Source: an uncultured Woeseiaceae bacterium
GTDB lineage: Bacteria; Pseudomonadota; Gammaproteobacteria; Steroidobacterales; Woeseiaceae
Length of the DNA: 58,833 bases
Direction: 5' to 3'
Assembly (NCBI GenBank): GCA_947259985.1
Contig: CAMYOJ010000042.1
Location: forward strand, 1-58,833
Shown: positions 50,157-58,449 of the stretch, piece after piece
Numbering within the stretch: the first letter of the stretch is position 1
How the letters are laid out: each line of letters opens with the position of its first letter
The notes under the pieces: model-generated
What the model was told of the DNA's origin: nothing
What the model saw: the letters and a program-made list of their open reading frames with translations, nothing else
Database searches by the model: none
Position numbers and translations under genes: made by a program

Positions 50157-51088
50157 TGTAGCTCCACGCCAAGCGGATCCATTGTGCACCGCAATTGTCG
50201 GCAACGGCGTGCAATGAATTCATCAAGCGCCTGTTCGGACCTGCCCAGCAAGACTCCAACATCGCCGCCGCCGGCACCGCAGGGTTTGTAGACGAGCCCC
50301 GCTGCTGCCGCATCCGTTACAAGGGCTTCGTGTCCAGCATCGAATATGCCGAGATCGTGGTCAACACTGAAACGGCGCAAAACTTCGATGTACGCGGGAT
50401 AGGCCTCCAGCAGCGCATCGGCTGACTGCCAGGCTGCGGCCATCCCGGCCGCAGACCGCGCGAGGTCGGCACGCGACTCGAAATGCCCTGCCGCGGCCAG
50501 CCGTCCCAGTTTTTCTTTCGTGCTGGCGGCAACACCCGTCCAGACAAAGCGGTAAGCGAGACCCGCGGGCCATTCGAGGCGCGTAACCTCGCTGCCCTTG
50601 AATTCGATGAGCCCGCCATGCACGGCCGTCGCAATATCCACACCGCTGCCGACACCTTGTTGCAGACTGCGATGCGCCTCGAGCGCGTCGTCGAAAACGT
50701 CTCTCGAGTTCCGTAACGCGGCAAGCAGCGCGACAGTCAGGGCCGCACTGCTGCCGATACCGATCTTGGTCCCGCCCTCGATGAAGTCCTGCGTGTCCAG
50801 CTCTATTGACAGCATGCCTTCCGGCGCGACGCCGGTGCTACGCATCACAGCCTCCACGAGGCCGAATTCAGACGCACCCTGCAACCATTCGAATTCGCCG
50901 CCATCCATCACGAATCGTCCCTCCGTGGTCGTGAAACCGGGTGCCGTGACGCGATGCCAGTCGCCATCGAAATCGGCTACACGCGCCCTCGCGCGGCAGT
51001 TCACAGCGGCGCTTACGGCAGGCGCACCATCGAGTACGGCGTACTCGCCGCTAAGTACGATCTTGCCGGGCGCGCTGGCCGCGGTCAC
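50153..51088 (-). CDS. Phosphomevalonate kinase-like GHMP kinase
   Basis: The 311-residue GHMP kinase has SAPGKIVLSGEYAVLDGAPAV at residues 5-25, IGIGSSAALTVALLAAL near 113 and VGSGVDIATAVHGGLIEF near 150. KPCGAGGGDVGVLLG near 270 is the third motif. Its position between mvaD and the HMGR-MK gene, and the absence of another phosphomevalonate kinase, make 5-phosphomevalonate to 5-diphosphomevalonate the likely step. It overlaps both neighbours by 4 bases. Sequence alone cannot fully exclude an alternative GHMP kinase role. Confidence 0.85.
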   Translation of the reverse strand: MTAASAPGKIVLSGEYAVLDGAPAVSAAVNCRARARVADFDGDWHRVTAPGFTTTEGRFVMDGGEFEWLQGASEFGLVEAVMRSTGVAPEGMLSIELDTQDFIEGGTKIGIGSSAALTVALLAALRNSRDVFDDALEAHRSLQQGVGSGVDIATAVHGGLIEFKGSEVTRLEWPAGLAYRFVWTGVAASTKEKLGRLAAAGHFESRADLARSAAGMAAAWQSADALLEAYPAYIEVLRRFSVDHDLGIFDAGHEALVTDAAAAGLVYKPCGAGGGDVGVLLGRSEQALDEFIARRCRQLRCTMDPLGVELQ

Positions 51089-52041
51089 GATTCGTCCATC
51101 AGACGCGCCGCTTCACCGATCGCTGTCGTCATGACGTCAACGACACCGTCCGTCGCCGACAAGGCGGCCGCAACCTTGACCGCATGTTCGGGGAGACAGA
51201 CGGCCTTGACCTGAGGCCCCGCGTCGATCGTGAAGAACACGTCGATGCCGGCGCCCTGCAGTTTCCTGATGGCTTGCAGGCAGCGCATCGTCGCAGAATT
51301 CCAGTACACCATCGGCGGCCTGGATGCCCACATGATCGAATGCATCTTCAGGCAATTGTGTTCGGCAATGGCTGCCAGCTTGCCGAAGTCGCGGTCGGCA
51401 ATCGCGCTGCGCGCCGTCTCCAGGTCATGTTCCTGCTGCTCGACCCAGCTCGAGTAGAACGGCGACGTGCGGCGGCTGATCTCCATGGCCTCAGTCGAGC
51501 CCACGGCCTTCGGACCGGTTTCGGTGATTGCGACCACCACGTTCAGCGGCCACTCCGCTGCCGCGCGCAGGCTCGTGACCTCTATTCCCGAGTCCCGGTT
51601 GCTCAGTTCGACAAAGCCACCCAATATCGAACGCGCCGCAGACCCCGACGCCTGCCCCGCCAGGTTCGCGAGTTCAGCAATCGTGAACTGCTTGTCGGCG
51701 GCCGCCGCGGCCGCGACAGTCGCCGCTGCGAAGGCCGATGCCGAGGACGCCAGGCCTGCCGCAATCGGAAAGTTGCAGTCGCTGAAGATGCGCGCATGGG
51801 CACGGTCGGTGCCAGCCACGCGATCGAGACAGGCACTGAGCCGCGGCAGCATGCTGTTGTCGCCAGCGCCGTTTACGGTCAGCTCATCGCGTTCGAGTAC
51901 GTCATCGAACTCGACCTGCATCGCGGTATAAAGATCACGGAGCGTCACGGAAATCGATCCCACCGCGGGGAGATTTTGCTCGGTATCGCGTTTACCCCAG
52001 TACTTGATAAGCGCGATGTTTGGCTGGGCAATCGCCCGCAT
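51085..52041 (-). CDS. mvaD: Diphosphomevalonate decarboxylase
   Basis: The 318-residue GHMP-family decarboxylase has PNIALIKYWGKRD at about 6-18, SISVTLRD, NFPIAAGLASSASAFAA near 95-110, GSAARSILGGFVEL near 145 and FTIDAGPQVK (catalytic Asp) near 280. It makes isopentenyl diphosphate. ATG 52041 (AGGT at suitable distance) is preferred to ATG 52047. It is the first gene of the mevalonate operon and overlaps the kinase gene by ATGA. It is divergent from the prenyl transferase gene. Confidence 0.92.
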   Translation of the reverse strand: MRAIAQPNIALIKYWGKRDTEQNLPAVGSISVTLRDLYTAMQVEFDDVLERDELTVNGAGDNSMLPRLSACLDRVAGTDRAHARIFSDCNFPIAAGLASSASAFAAATVAAAAAADKQFTIAELANLAGQASGSAARSILGGFVELSNRDSGIEVTSLRAAAEWPLNVVVAITETGPKAVGSTEAMEISRRTSPFYSSWVEQQEHDLETARSAIADRDFGKLAAIAEHNCLKMHSIMWASRPPMVYWNSATMRCLQAIRKLQGAGIDVFFTIDAGPQVKAVCLPEHAVKVAAALSATDGVVDVMTTAIGEAARLMDES

Positions 52042-52074
52042 GTGCATGGACCTGTGGTCTGCCGGGGGACGCGA

Positions 52075-52080
52075 ATTATA
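52075..52080 (-). promoter_or_regulatory. Predicted -10 of the mevalonate operon
   Basis: TATAAT on the minus strand (52080-52075) is a perfect -10 about 27-33 bases before the mvaD start. No good -35 is seen at 16-18 bases. The opposite strand carries CATAAT at 52106-52111 for the divergent prenyl transferase gene, so this 70-base gap controls both. Confidence 0.4.
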
Positions 52081-52153
52081 GCTCAGCCGGACACGCGCAC
52101 CGCGGCATAATTCGGTGTACGCTACACGGCCCGAAGCGACAGGCTTGAAGGCG

Positions 52154-53044
52154 TTGACCCAGAAATTCGAACACCGAATCGACGACTACACGGAGCGCGT
52201 GAACCGGTGCCTCGAGGCGGCATTGCCGCCCGCGTCGGTAGCTCCCGAGCGCCTGCATGAGGCGATGCGCTATGCCGTATTCAACGGCGGCAAACGCGTA
52301 AGGCCCCTGCTTGCTTATGCGACGGGTGAATGTCTCGGCATCGATGCGCGTTTTCTCGATGCTCCCGCAGTAGCCATAGAACTCATACACGCCTTCTCGC
52401 TCGTGCACGACGACTTGCCGGCGATGGACGACGATGTACTCCGCCGCGGCAAGCCGACCGTACATATTCAGTACGACGAAGCTACGGCAATACTGGCTGC
52501 AGACGCGCTGCAACCGCTCGCGTTCGGAATACTCGCAAATCTCGAGGGCGTCGCCGCAGATGCCAGGATCGAGCTCGTGCGGCTGGTTGCGGATGCCTGT
52601 GGTTCGGTCGGCATGACGGGTGGCCAGTCGATCGATCTCGCCGCCGAGGGTGAGGAGCTCAGTGCCCGGGAGCTCGAACACATGTATTCGCTGAAGACAG
52701 GCGCCCTTATACATGCCGCGATCGTATCCGCCTGTATCGTGTGTGATGGCCTGCCACAAGAGAAAACCGCGGCGCTGGACAATTTCGGCAGCTCCATCGG
52801 AATCGCGTTCCAGATAAAGGACGACATTCTCGACGTCGAAGGTGAGACCCACGTTATCGGCAAACCCGCCGGCGCCGATCAGCGTCTCGACAAGGCCACC
52901 TATCCGAGCTTGTTCGGGCTCGAGAGGTCACGGCAGCGATGCGCGGAATTACTCGACAGCGCGCTTGCCAACCTCGAGGTTTTCGGGGACGACGCCGCCT
53001 CCCTCGAATGGCTGGCTCGCTTTATCGTCGAACGCGGGCAGTGA
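52154..53044 (+). CDS. ispA: Short-chain polyprenyl diphosphate synthase (farnesyl-type)
   Basis: The enzyme has GGKRVRPLLAYATG near residue 40, the first Asp-rich motif HDDLPAMDDDVLRRGKPT near 90, GGQSIDLAAEG and the second Asp-rich motif FQIKDDILDVEG near 225. SGMYxLKTGAL-type EHMYSLKTGALI precedes it. It builds GPP/FPP from IPP and DMAPP, directly using the mevalonate operon's product. The start is uncertain: GTG 52115, TTG 52145 and TTG 52154 are in frame and none has a good Shine-Dalgarno sequence; family alignment and a CATAAT at 52106 favour the later ones. It lies 4 bases before dinB. Confidence 0.88.
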   Translation: MTQKFEHRIDDYTERVNRCLEAALPPASVAPERLHEAMRYAVFNGGKRVRPLLAYATGECLGIDARFLDAPAVAIELIHAFSLVHDDLPAMDDDVLRRGKPTVHIQYDEATAILAADALQPLAFGILANLEGVAADARIELVRLVADACGSVGMTGGQSIDLAAEGEELSARELEHMYSLKTGALIHAAIVSACIVCDGLPQEKTAALDNFGSSIGIAFQIKDDILDVEGETHVIGKPAGADQRLDKATYPSLFGLERSRQRCAELLDSALANLEVFGDDAASLEWLARFIVERGQ

Positions 53045-53048
53045 CCTC

Positions 53049-54203
53049 ATGCCGGTGCGCAGCATACTGCATGTCGACATGGACGCTTTTTACGCGTCTG
53101 TGGAGCAGCGTGATGACCCCACACTCGTCGGCAAAGCGGTTGTTGTAGGCGGCGGCAGCAGGCGCGGCGTCGTCGCGGCCGCCAGTTACGAGGCGCGCAG
53201 GTTCGGGATTCATTCGGCGATGCCCATGGTTGAGGCACTGCGCCGCTGTCCCGATCTTCAGCGGGTACGGCCGCGGATGTCACATTACAAGAGTGTCTCG
53301 GATCAGATCTTTGCCGTGTTTCGGGACTTCACGCCGCTCGTCGAAGGCCTCTCGCTCGACGAGGCGTTTCTCGATGTCACGGCGAGCGTGACGTTGTTCG
53401 GCTCGCCGGAGAGAATCGCGGCGGCCGTCAAGAAAGCGATTCACGAACGAACCTCGTTGACCGCGTCGGTAGGGGTTGCCGAGAACAAGCTCGTCGCCAA
53501 AATCGCGTCGGATCTCGACAAGCCGGACGGCCTGACCGTCGTCTGGCCCGCGGATTACGCGAAAACGCTCGACCCACTGCCGGCCAACGTCATTCCGGGT
53601 ATCGGTCGCGAGACTCAAAAACGCCTCGATACTGCCGGCATCAGGACGATTCGCGATCTGCGCAGTGCCCCTGGTCAACTGCTCGAGCCGATTTTCGGGC
53701 GCTTCACGCAGAAAACGCGTGAACGGGCATCGGGCGTCGACAACCGGCCTGTCGTGGCGTCTCGCGACGAAAAATCGATCAGTGCGGAGGAAACCTATGA
53801 CTCCGACCTGACAACGCCCGACGAGATGGATCGGCAACTGCTGCGCCTCACCGAAAGAACGACCACACGCCTGCGTAAACACGCGCTTGCCGCCGGTACC
53901 GTGCAGGTCAAAATCCGCCAGTCCGACTTCAAGACGTTTACGCGTCAACAGCGCGTTCGGCCGGCGAGCGACAGCACGGACCAGATCTATGCGGTCGCGC
54001 GAGAGCTGCTGCATACGTGGCTGGCACAGAACCCCGACGCGAGGATCCGGCTCTTAGGCGTCGGCGGCAGCAATCTCGTGCCAGCCAGGCAGCAGGATCT
54101 GTTCGGCTCGGTCGAGGCCCAGCCTGCGATCGACCAGACCGTCGACCAGATACGCGATCGATTCGGGTCGGCAGCGCTCGGACGCGCGCGAACTTTGGAT
54201 TGA
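53049..54203 (+). CDS. dinB: DNA polymerase IV (Y-family)
   Basis: From ATG 53049 the product has 384 residues. Palm motifs ILHVDMDAFYASVEQRDDP (catalytic Asp) at 6-24 and SLDEAFLDVT at about 101-110 hold the acidic triad. Thumb PLPANVIPGIGRETQKRL follows near 180, and a little-finger domain extends to about 340. The C-terminus has DLFG, a possible clamp-binding motif (QQDLFG), at about 356-361. It performs error-prone translesion synthesis. It lies 4 bases after ispA, so it is unlikely to have its own SOS promoter here; no LexA box was seen upstream. Confidence 0.92.
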   Translation: MPVRSILHVDMDAFYASVEQRDDPTLVGKAVVVGGGSRRGVVAAASYEARRFGIHSAMPMVEALRRCPDLQRVRPRMSHYKSVSDQIFAVFRDFTPLVEGLSLDEAFLDVTASVTLFGSPERIAAAVKKAIHERTSLTASVGVAENKLVAKIASDLDKPDGLTVVWPADYAKTLDPLPANVIPGIGRETQKRLDTAGIRTIRDLRSAPGQLLEPIFGRFTQKTRERASGVDNRPVVASRDEKSISAEETYDSDLTTPDEMDRQLLRLTERTTTRLRKHALAAGTVQVKIRQSDFKTFTRQQRVRPASDSTDQIYAVARELLHTWLAQNPDARIRLLGVGGSNLVPARQQDLFGSVEAQPAIDQTVDQIRDRFGSAALGRARTLD

Positions 54204-54246
54204 TTGAGGTAGAATCGGGGGTCAGCCTGGCCGCTGGCAAGGAATT

Positions 54247-55956
54247 ATGTATACCGACTTTTTCGGACTTCACGAAAAACCGTTCTCGATAACGCCCGAC
54301 CCGCGTTATCTGTTCATGAGCGAACGCCACGGGGAAGCGTTGGCGCACCTCGTTTATGGCGTCACCGAGAGCGGCGGATTCATCCAGCTCACGGGAGAGG
54401 TCGGGACCGGCAAGACGACGCTCGTTCGGACATTGCTGCTCAATCGCATGCCCGAAAATGCCGAAGTCGCGGTCGTGCTCAATCCGCAGCTCTCCGTGCT
54501 CGAATTCCTCGCAACCATTTGCGAGGAGCTGCATATCGATGTGCTGCACAACAGGGGCAGCATCAAGGCACAAACCGACGCGCTCAACAGGCACCTGTTG
54601 CAGACCCATGCCGAAGGTCGTCGCACCATACTCGTCGTCGACGAAGCGCAAAACCTGTCGCCGGCCGTTCTCGAACAAGTTCGCCTGCTGACCAATCTCG
54701 AAACGGCCAAGCAGAAACTGCTGCAGATCATACTCATCGGCCAGCCCGAACTTCGTGAACTGCTGGCGAGGACAGATTTGCGCCAGCTCGCGCAGCGCAT
54801 CACGGGTCGTTATCACCTCGAGCCACTCAGCGCCAACGAGACCGCGCAGTACATCGAACACCGCCTGAAAGTCGCGGGCGCGCTCGGCGAGGTATTCGAT
54901 GCCGGCGCCAAGAAAGAAGTGTTTCGCCTGTCACAGGGCGTGCCCAGGATCATCAATGTCATCTGCGACCGGGCTCTGCTCGGCGCTTACAGCCTCGAGT
55001 CGCGGCGCGTAAACAGGCGCCTGATTCGCCGCGCCGCCGCGGAGGTCAGTGGCGAGCTCCGACGCTCGCCCTGGGTCCTGCCCCTGGCAACCGCTGCGGG
55101 CGTCATCGGCCTGGCCGTTATTGCTGCGAGCGTTTGGTCCGTGGCCGGGCGCCAGCAGGCGGTAACGAGTCCGCCGGCCGACTCTATCGTTGCCGAAGCC
55201 GAGGCGGCTGTCATCGAGACGCAGCTGCTCGACGAGGAGCCGGCTCCCCCTGAGCCAATGGTCGAGACCGGGGAAGACGAGCGCGTTGAGGAAAGCGAAC
55301 CGGCAGACGAGCCGGAGCCCGCGCTCGTCGAGCAGCTCCAACTCGCGGGCGATCTGACAACGATGCCCTATGCGCTCGCCTCCCTGTTTGACGCCTGGGG
55401 CCTCGAGTTTCGCGTGGGCGCCACGGGCGGTTGCGCACAGGCCAACGCTGCAGGCCTCGCATGCCTCTACCAGCGAAGTTCGTGGAGCGGTCTGCGACAA
55501 ATGGACCGGCCAGCCATCCTCACGCTGACTGACGATAGTGGCGAAGATCACGAGGTCGTTTTGACCGCCATTCACGGCGCGACTGCTGAACTGTCCATTG
55601 GCGGTGTCAGGACGATACATACCGTGCAATCGATCACCGAAATCTGGTTTGGCCAGTACATGCTGTTATGGCGGCCCGCAGGCGGCAGTGTCGTGTCCCT
55701 GGGACCGGGGGCGCGCGGGGCTGACGTCCTCTGGTTGCGGTCGAGCCTCGCCTCCATAAGCCCGGACTACGCCAGCGCCAATCCGGGCTCCGATCAATAT
55801 GACGCCGACCTCGAGCAGGTCGTGCGGTCGTTCCAGCGCGACCATCGACTCGACGTCGACGGGCTTGCGGGCCAGCAGACCCAGATCATCATCAATTCAC
55901 TACTGGCTGTCGATGGCACTCCACGCCTGACCACGCCGCGACTCGCCAGGGACTGA
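54247..55956 (+). CDS. ExeA/GspA-type AAA ATPase with peptidoglycan-binding domain
   Basis: The 569-residue protein has an ATPase (about 1-260) with FGLHEKPFSITPDPRYLFMSERH, Walker A GEVGTGKTTLVR and Walker B ILVVDEAQNLS. A TM helix (about 278-300), an acidic/Pro linker, a C39-like domain (about 370-480; PAILTLTDDSGEDHEVVL) and a peptidoglycan-binding PG_binding_1 domain (about 485-555; GADVLWLRSSLA, FQRDHRLDVDGLAGQQT) follow. With GspB downstream it would help place the type II secretion secretin through the cell wall. It starts 43 bases after dinB. No other gsp genes are in the window. Confidence 0.88.
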   Translation: MYTDFFGLHEKPFSITPDPRYLFMSERHGEALAHLVYGVTESGGFIQLTGEVGTGKTTLVRTLLLNRMPENAEVAVVLNPQLSVLEFLATICEELHIDVLHNRGSIKAQTDALNRHLLQTHAEGRRTILVVDEAQNLSPAVLEQVRLLTNLETAKQKLLQIILIGQPELRELLARTDLRQLAQRITGRYHLEPLSANETAQYIEHRLKVAGALGEVFDAGAKKEVFRLSQGVPRIINVICDRALLGAYSLESRRVNRRLIRRAAAEVSGELRRSPWVLPLATAAGVIGLAVIAASVWSVAGRQQAVTSPPADSIVAEAEAAVIETQLLDEEPAPPEPMVETGEDERVEESEPADEPEPALVEQLQLAGDLTTMPYALASLFDAWGLEFRVGATGGCAQANAAGLACLYQRSSWSGLRQMDRPAILTLTDDSGEDHEVVLTAIHGATAELSIGGVRTIHTVQSITEIWFGQYMLLWRPAGGSVVSLGPGARGADVLWLRSSLASISPDYASANPGSDQYDADLEQVVRSFQRDHRLDVDGLAGQQTQIIINSLLAVDGTPRLTTPRLARD

Positions 55957-55959
55957 ACA

Positions 55960-56640
55960 ATGTCATTCATACTCGACGCTTTGAAGAAGTCCGAAACCGA
56001 TCGCCAGCAACAAGGTGCGGCCGAGTTCGCCGGTGTTCCCACAGCGAGCGGCCCGACCAGGGCGCCTCGCTGGCTGTGGATTCTCGGCTTGTTGCTGGCC
56101 GTCAATCTTGCAGTCTTGCTGGGACTGATCATAAAGCCCGAGACGCGGGTAGCAAGCGTCGATGTTGAAGCGAGTCCGCCACCGGCGGCTGATACCGACA
56201 CGCGCGAAGCGGGTCCGCCACCGCCGGTTGACATCGACACGCGCGAAGCGAGTTTCGTCGATCGCGTTGCCGAGGCGCGCCGGAATGCGCCGCCTCGCGA
56301 AGAGCCGGCACCTGCAGTGCCGCCTCCGATGCAAGCCGAACAAGCCGCGCCGGCCGTGAATGAGGTGTCCGTCCTCCAGGTCAGCCAACCCCCGAGTGCC
56401 GATGTGGCCGCGCTGCCCACATTCATCGAGGTGCTGACCAACGGCACGATCCAGATACCCGAACTGCGCATCGACATTCATGTTTATAGCGAGGTTCCGG
56501 AAGACCGCTTCGTGTTCATCAACATGTCCAAGCAACGGGAGCAATCGCAGCTCAGCGAGGGACCCGTCGTCGAGGAAATAACCCCTAACGGTGTCGTACT
56601 CAACTATCAGGGTACGCAATTCTTTTTGCCTCGTGATTGA
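55960..56640 (+). CDS. gspB: General secretion pathway protein GspB
   Basis: The 226-residue protein begins MSFILDALKKSETDRQQQ, the typical GspB N-terminus, with a single TM (about 45-62). A Pro/Ala-rich linker with a repeated PPP-ADTDTREA/VDIDTREA segment (about 68-90) follows. A C-terminal T2SSB domain (about 155-224) contains LRIDIHVYSEVPEDRFVFIN. It lies 3 bases after exeA and acts as its partner for secretin assembly in the inner membrane and periplasm. Confidence 0.9.
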   Translation: MSFILDALKKSETDRQQQGAAEFAGVPTASGPTRAPRWLWILGLLLAVNLAVLLGLIIKPETRVASVDVEASPPPAADTDTREAGPPPPVDIDTREASFVDRVAEARRNAPPREEPAPAVPPPMQAEQAAPAVNEVSVLQVSQPPSADVAALPTFIEVLTNGTIQIPELRIDIHVYSEVPEDRFVFINMSKQREQSQLSEGPVVEEITPNGVVLNYQGTQFFLPRD

Positions 56641-56652
56641 CGCGAGGCCGGT

Positions 56653-58449
56653 TTGACCAGCGGCGTCGAGAAGCACCTGGATGGTGATGCGTTTGCTGTT
56701 GCGCTGACCTCCGGTATTCACAAGGTCATCGGTGAGCAGGAAGACACGGGCACTAACCTGACCCTCTCGCTGAGCGCGGCGCTGGCCGTCGTGTCGCGAT
56801 CGGGCGATAAACACCTCGGTACGATGCTGGCGGCTATCGCGGATGCTTTACTCGACGGGGCGCGCGGAAATTCGGGTGCGATTGTCGCGCAATTCTTTCA
56901 GGGCATGAGCGATTCGGCCGGGGAAATAACGCGTTTCACGACCTATACCTTCGGCAAGGCTGTGGCCGTGGGCAGCGAGTACGCCCACGATGCCCTGTCG
57001 AAACCGCGGGAAGGAACGATTCTCTCGGTAATCGCGGCTTTTGCCGACAGCTTTAGGCAGTCTACGGAGCGCGAAGCAAATTTCGGAGCCATCATGCGCC
57101 AGGCAGTGCAGCGCGTCTTCACGGCACTCGAGGATACTCCGAACCAGCTCGAGGTGTTGCGCAAGGCCGGCGTCGTCGACGCTGGCGCCAAGGGATTCGC
57201 GGAGCTCGTGGCAGGGATGTCCGAGTACCTGGACACCGGCAAGGTCGTCCCGGCGCCCGATCTTTCCCTGCTGCACGAGATAGAGCCAGCCGTCGATTTT
57301 GTCGAGCAAGACAACGTCTCGCGCTTTCGCTTTTGCACGGAGTGCCTCGTTACCGGCGAGGACATCGACAGGCGCAAACTGCGCGAGTCGCTTGCCGTGC
57401 TCGGCGATTCACTCGTACTCGCCGGCACCAAGCGCAAAGCGAAGATCCACATTCATGTCGATGACCCCGACGCAGTGTTTAAGGTCGCGCGACGATTCGG
57501 TCAGCTCGGCGCCGAGAAGGCCGACGACATGCACCGCCAGCAGCACAGTACGCACGAGCACAGGCGCGATTTCGCGGTCATCACCGATTCAGCCGCGGAC
57601 ATCGCCGACGCGGACATGGAACGGCTCGACATACACATGGTGCCCTGCCGAATACAGTTTGGTGATCGTGGCTACCTCGACAAGGTCAGCATCACGACCG
57701 ATGAGTTCTATCATGAACTCGAGAGCAACCCGCATCACCCGACGACCTCGCAGCCCGCGCCCGGTGACTTTCGCCGCCAGTTCCAGTTTCTCGCCAGCCA
57801 TTTCAGGAACGTCCTGTCGATAAGCCTCACTGGCGTCGTGAGCGGAACCTACGAGGCGGCCCGGTCCGCGGCGGAGCGCACCAGCGCGCCCGGGAATATT
57901 CTGGTACTCGACTCGCTCAATGCCTCGATGGGCCAGGGGCAGCTCGTCGTACTCGCCGCCGAGTGCGCCGACAGGAACCTGAGTTTCGAGGGCACGGTCG
58001 CCGCGATCAAGAGGCAGGTGCCATTAACGCGAACCTATGCGCTGCTCAACGAGCTGCGCTACGCGGTCAGGGGCGGGCGCCTGCCGGGCTGGGTGAGGAC
58101 CGTCGCGTCCTTGTTGCACCTGACACCCATCATAGCGACCAAGCCCGACGGCCGAGTCGCGCTGAGCGGCTTCCTGTTCGGCAAGCGCAACCGAGTGAGT
58201 CGCTTTGCGAGTTTTGTTGCGAAGCGCGCGCCACGGGACCAGCCTGTGGATATTGCTATCGGTCACGCCGTTTGCGAGCAAGACGCGGAGCGGCTGGAGC
58301 GGAAGATCGAAGATCAGCTGCCGGCCATCAAGAGAAAGACGCGTACCGCAATCGGCACAGCTCTGGGCGTGCACGGAGGACCCGGCACACTCATCGTTTC
58401 AATGATGCCACACCTGTCAGCGGACGATATCGCCGGCGACCTCGATTAG
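56653..58449 (+). CDS. DAK2-DegV fusion (fatty-acid kinase-like)
   Basis: The 598-residue protein starts at TTG 56653. The N-terminal half (about 1-290) is DAK2/FakA-like, with DTGTNLTLSL at 32-41, GARGNSGAIVAQFFQG near 75-90 and a DAK1_2-type region. The C-terminal half (about 305-590) is DegV/FakB-like, with FAVITDSAADI, HPTTSQPAPGDF, ISLTGVVSGTYEAARSA and MMPHL. FakA-FakB pairs phosphorylate fatty acids; a fusion would be a self-contained kinase. The usual VPDGDTGTN metal loop of DAK2 is shortened here to EQEDTGTN, so activity is doubtful. Its 3' end overlaps the convergent SRAP gene by 33 bases. Confidence 0.8.
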   Translation: MTSGVEKHLDGDAFAVALTSGIHKVIGEQEDTGTNLTLSLSAALAVVSRSGDKHLGTMLAAIADALLDGARGNSGAIVAQFFQGMSDSAGEITRFTTYTFGKAVAVGSEYAHDALSKPREGTILSVIAAFADSFRQSTEREANFGAIMRQAVQRVFTALEDTPNQLEVLRKAGVVDAGAKGFAELVAGMSEYLDTGKVVPAPDLSLLHEIEPAVDFVEQDNVSRFRFCTECLVTGEDIDRRKLRESLAVLGDSLVLAGTKRKAKIHIHVDDPDAVFKVARRFGQLGAEKADDMHRQQHSTHEHRRDFAVITDSAADIADADMERLDIHMVPCRIQFGDRGYLDKVSITTDEFYHELESNPHHPTTSQPAPGDFRRQFQFLASHFRNVLSISLTGVVSGTYEAARSAAERTSAPGNILVLDSLNASMGQGQLVVLAAECADRNLSFEGTVAAIKRQVPLTRTYALLNELRYAVRGGRLPGWVRTVASLLHLTPIIATKPDGRVALSGFLFGKRNRVSRFASFVAKRAPRDQPVDIAIGHAVCEQDAERLERKIEDQLPAIKRKTRTAIGTALGVHGGPGTLIVSMMPHLSADDIAGDLD

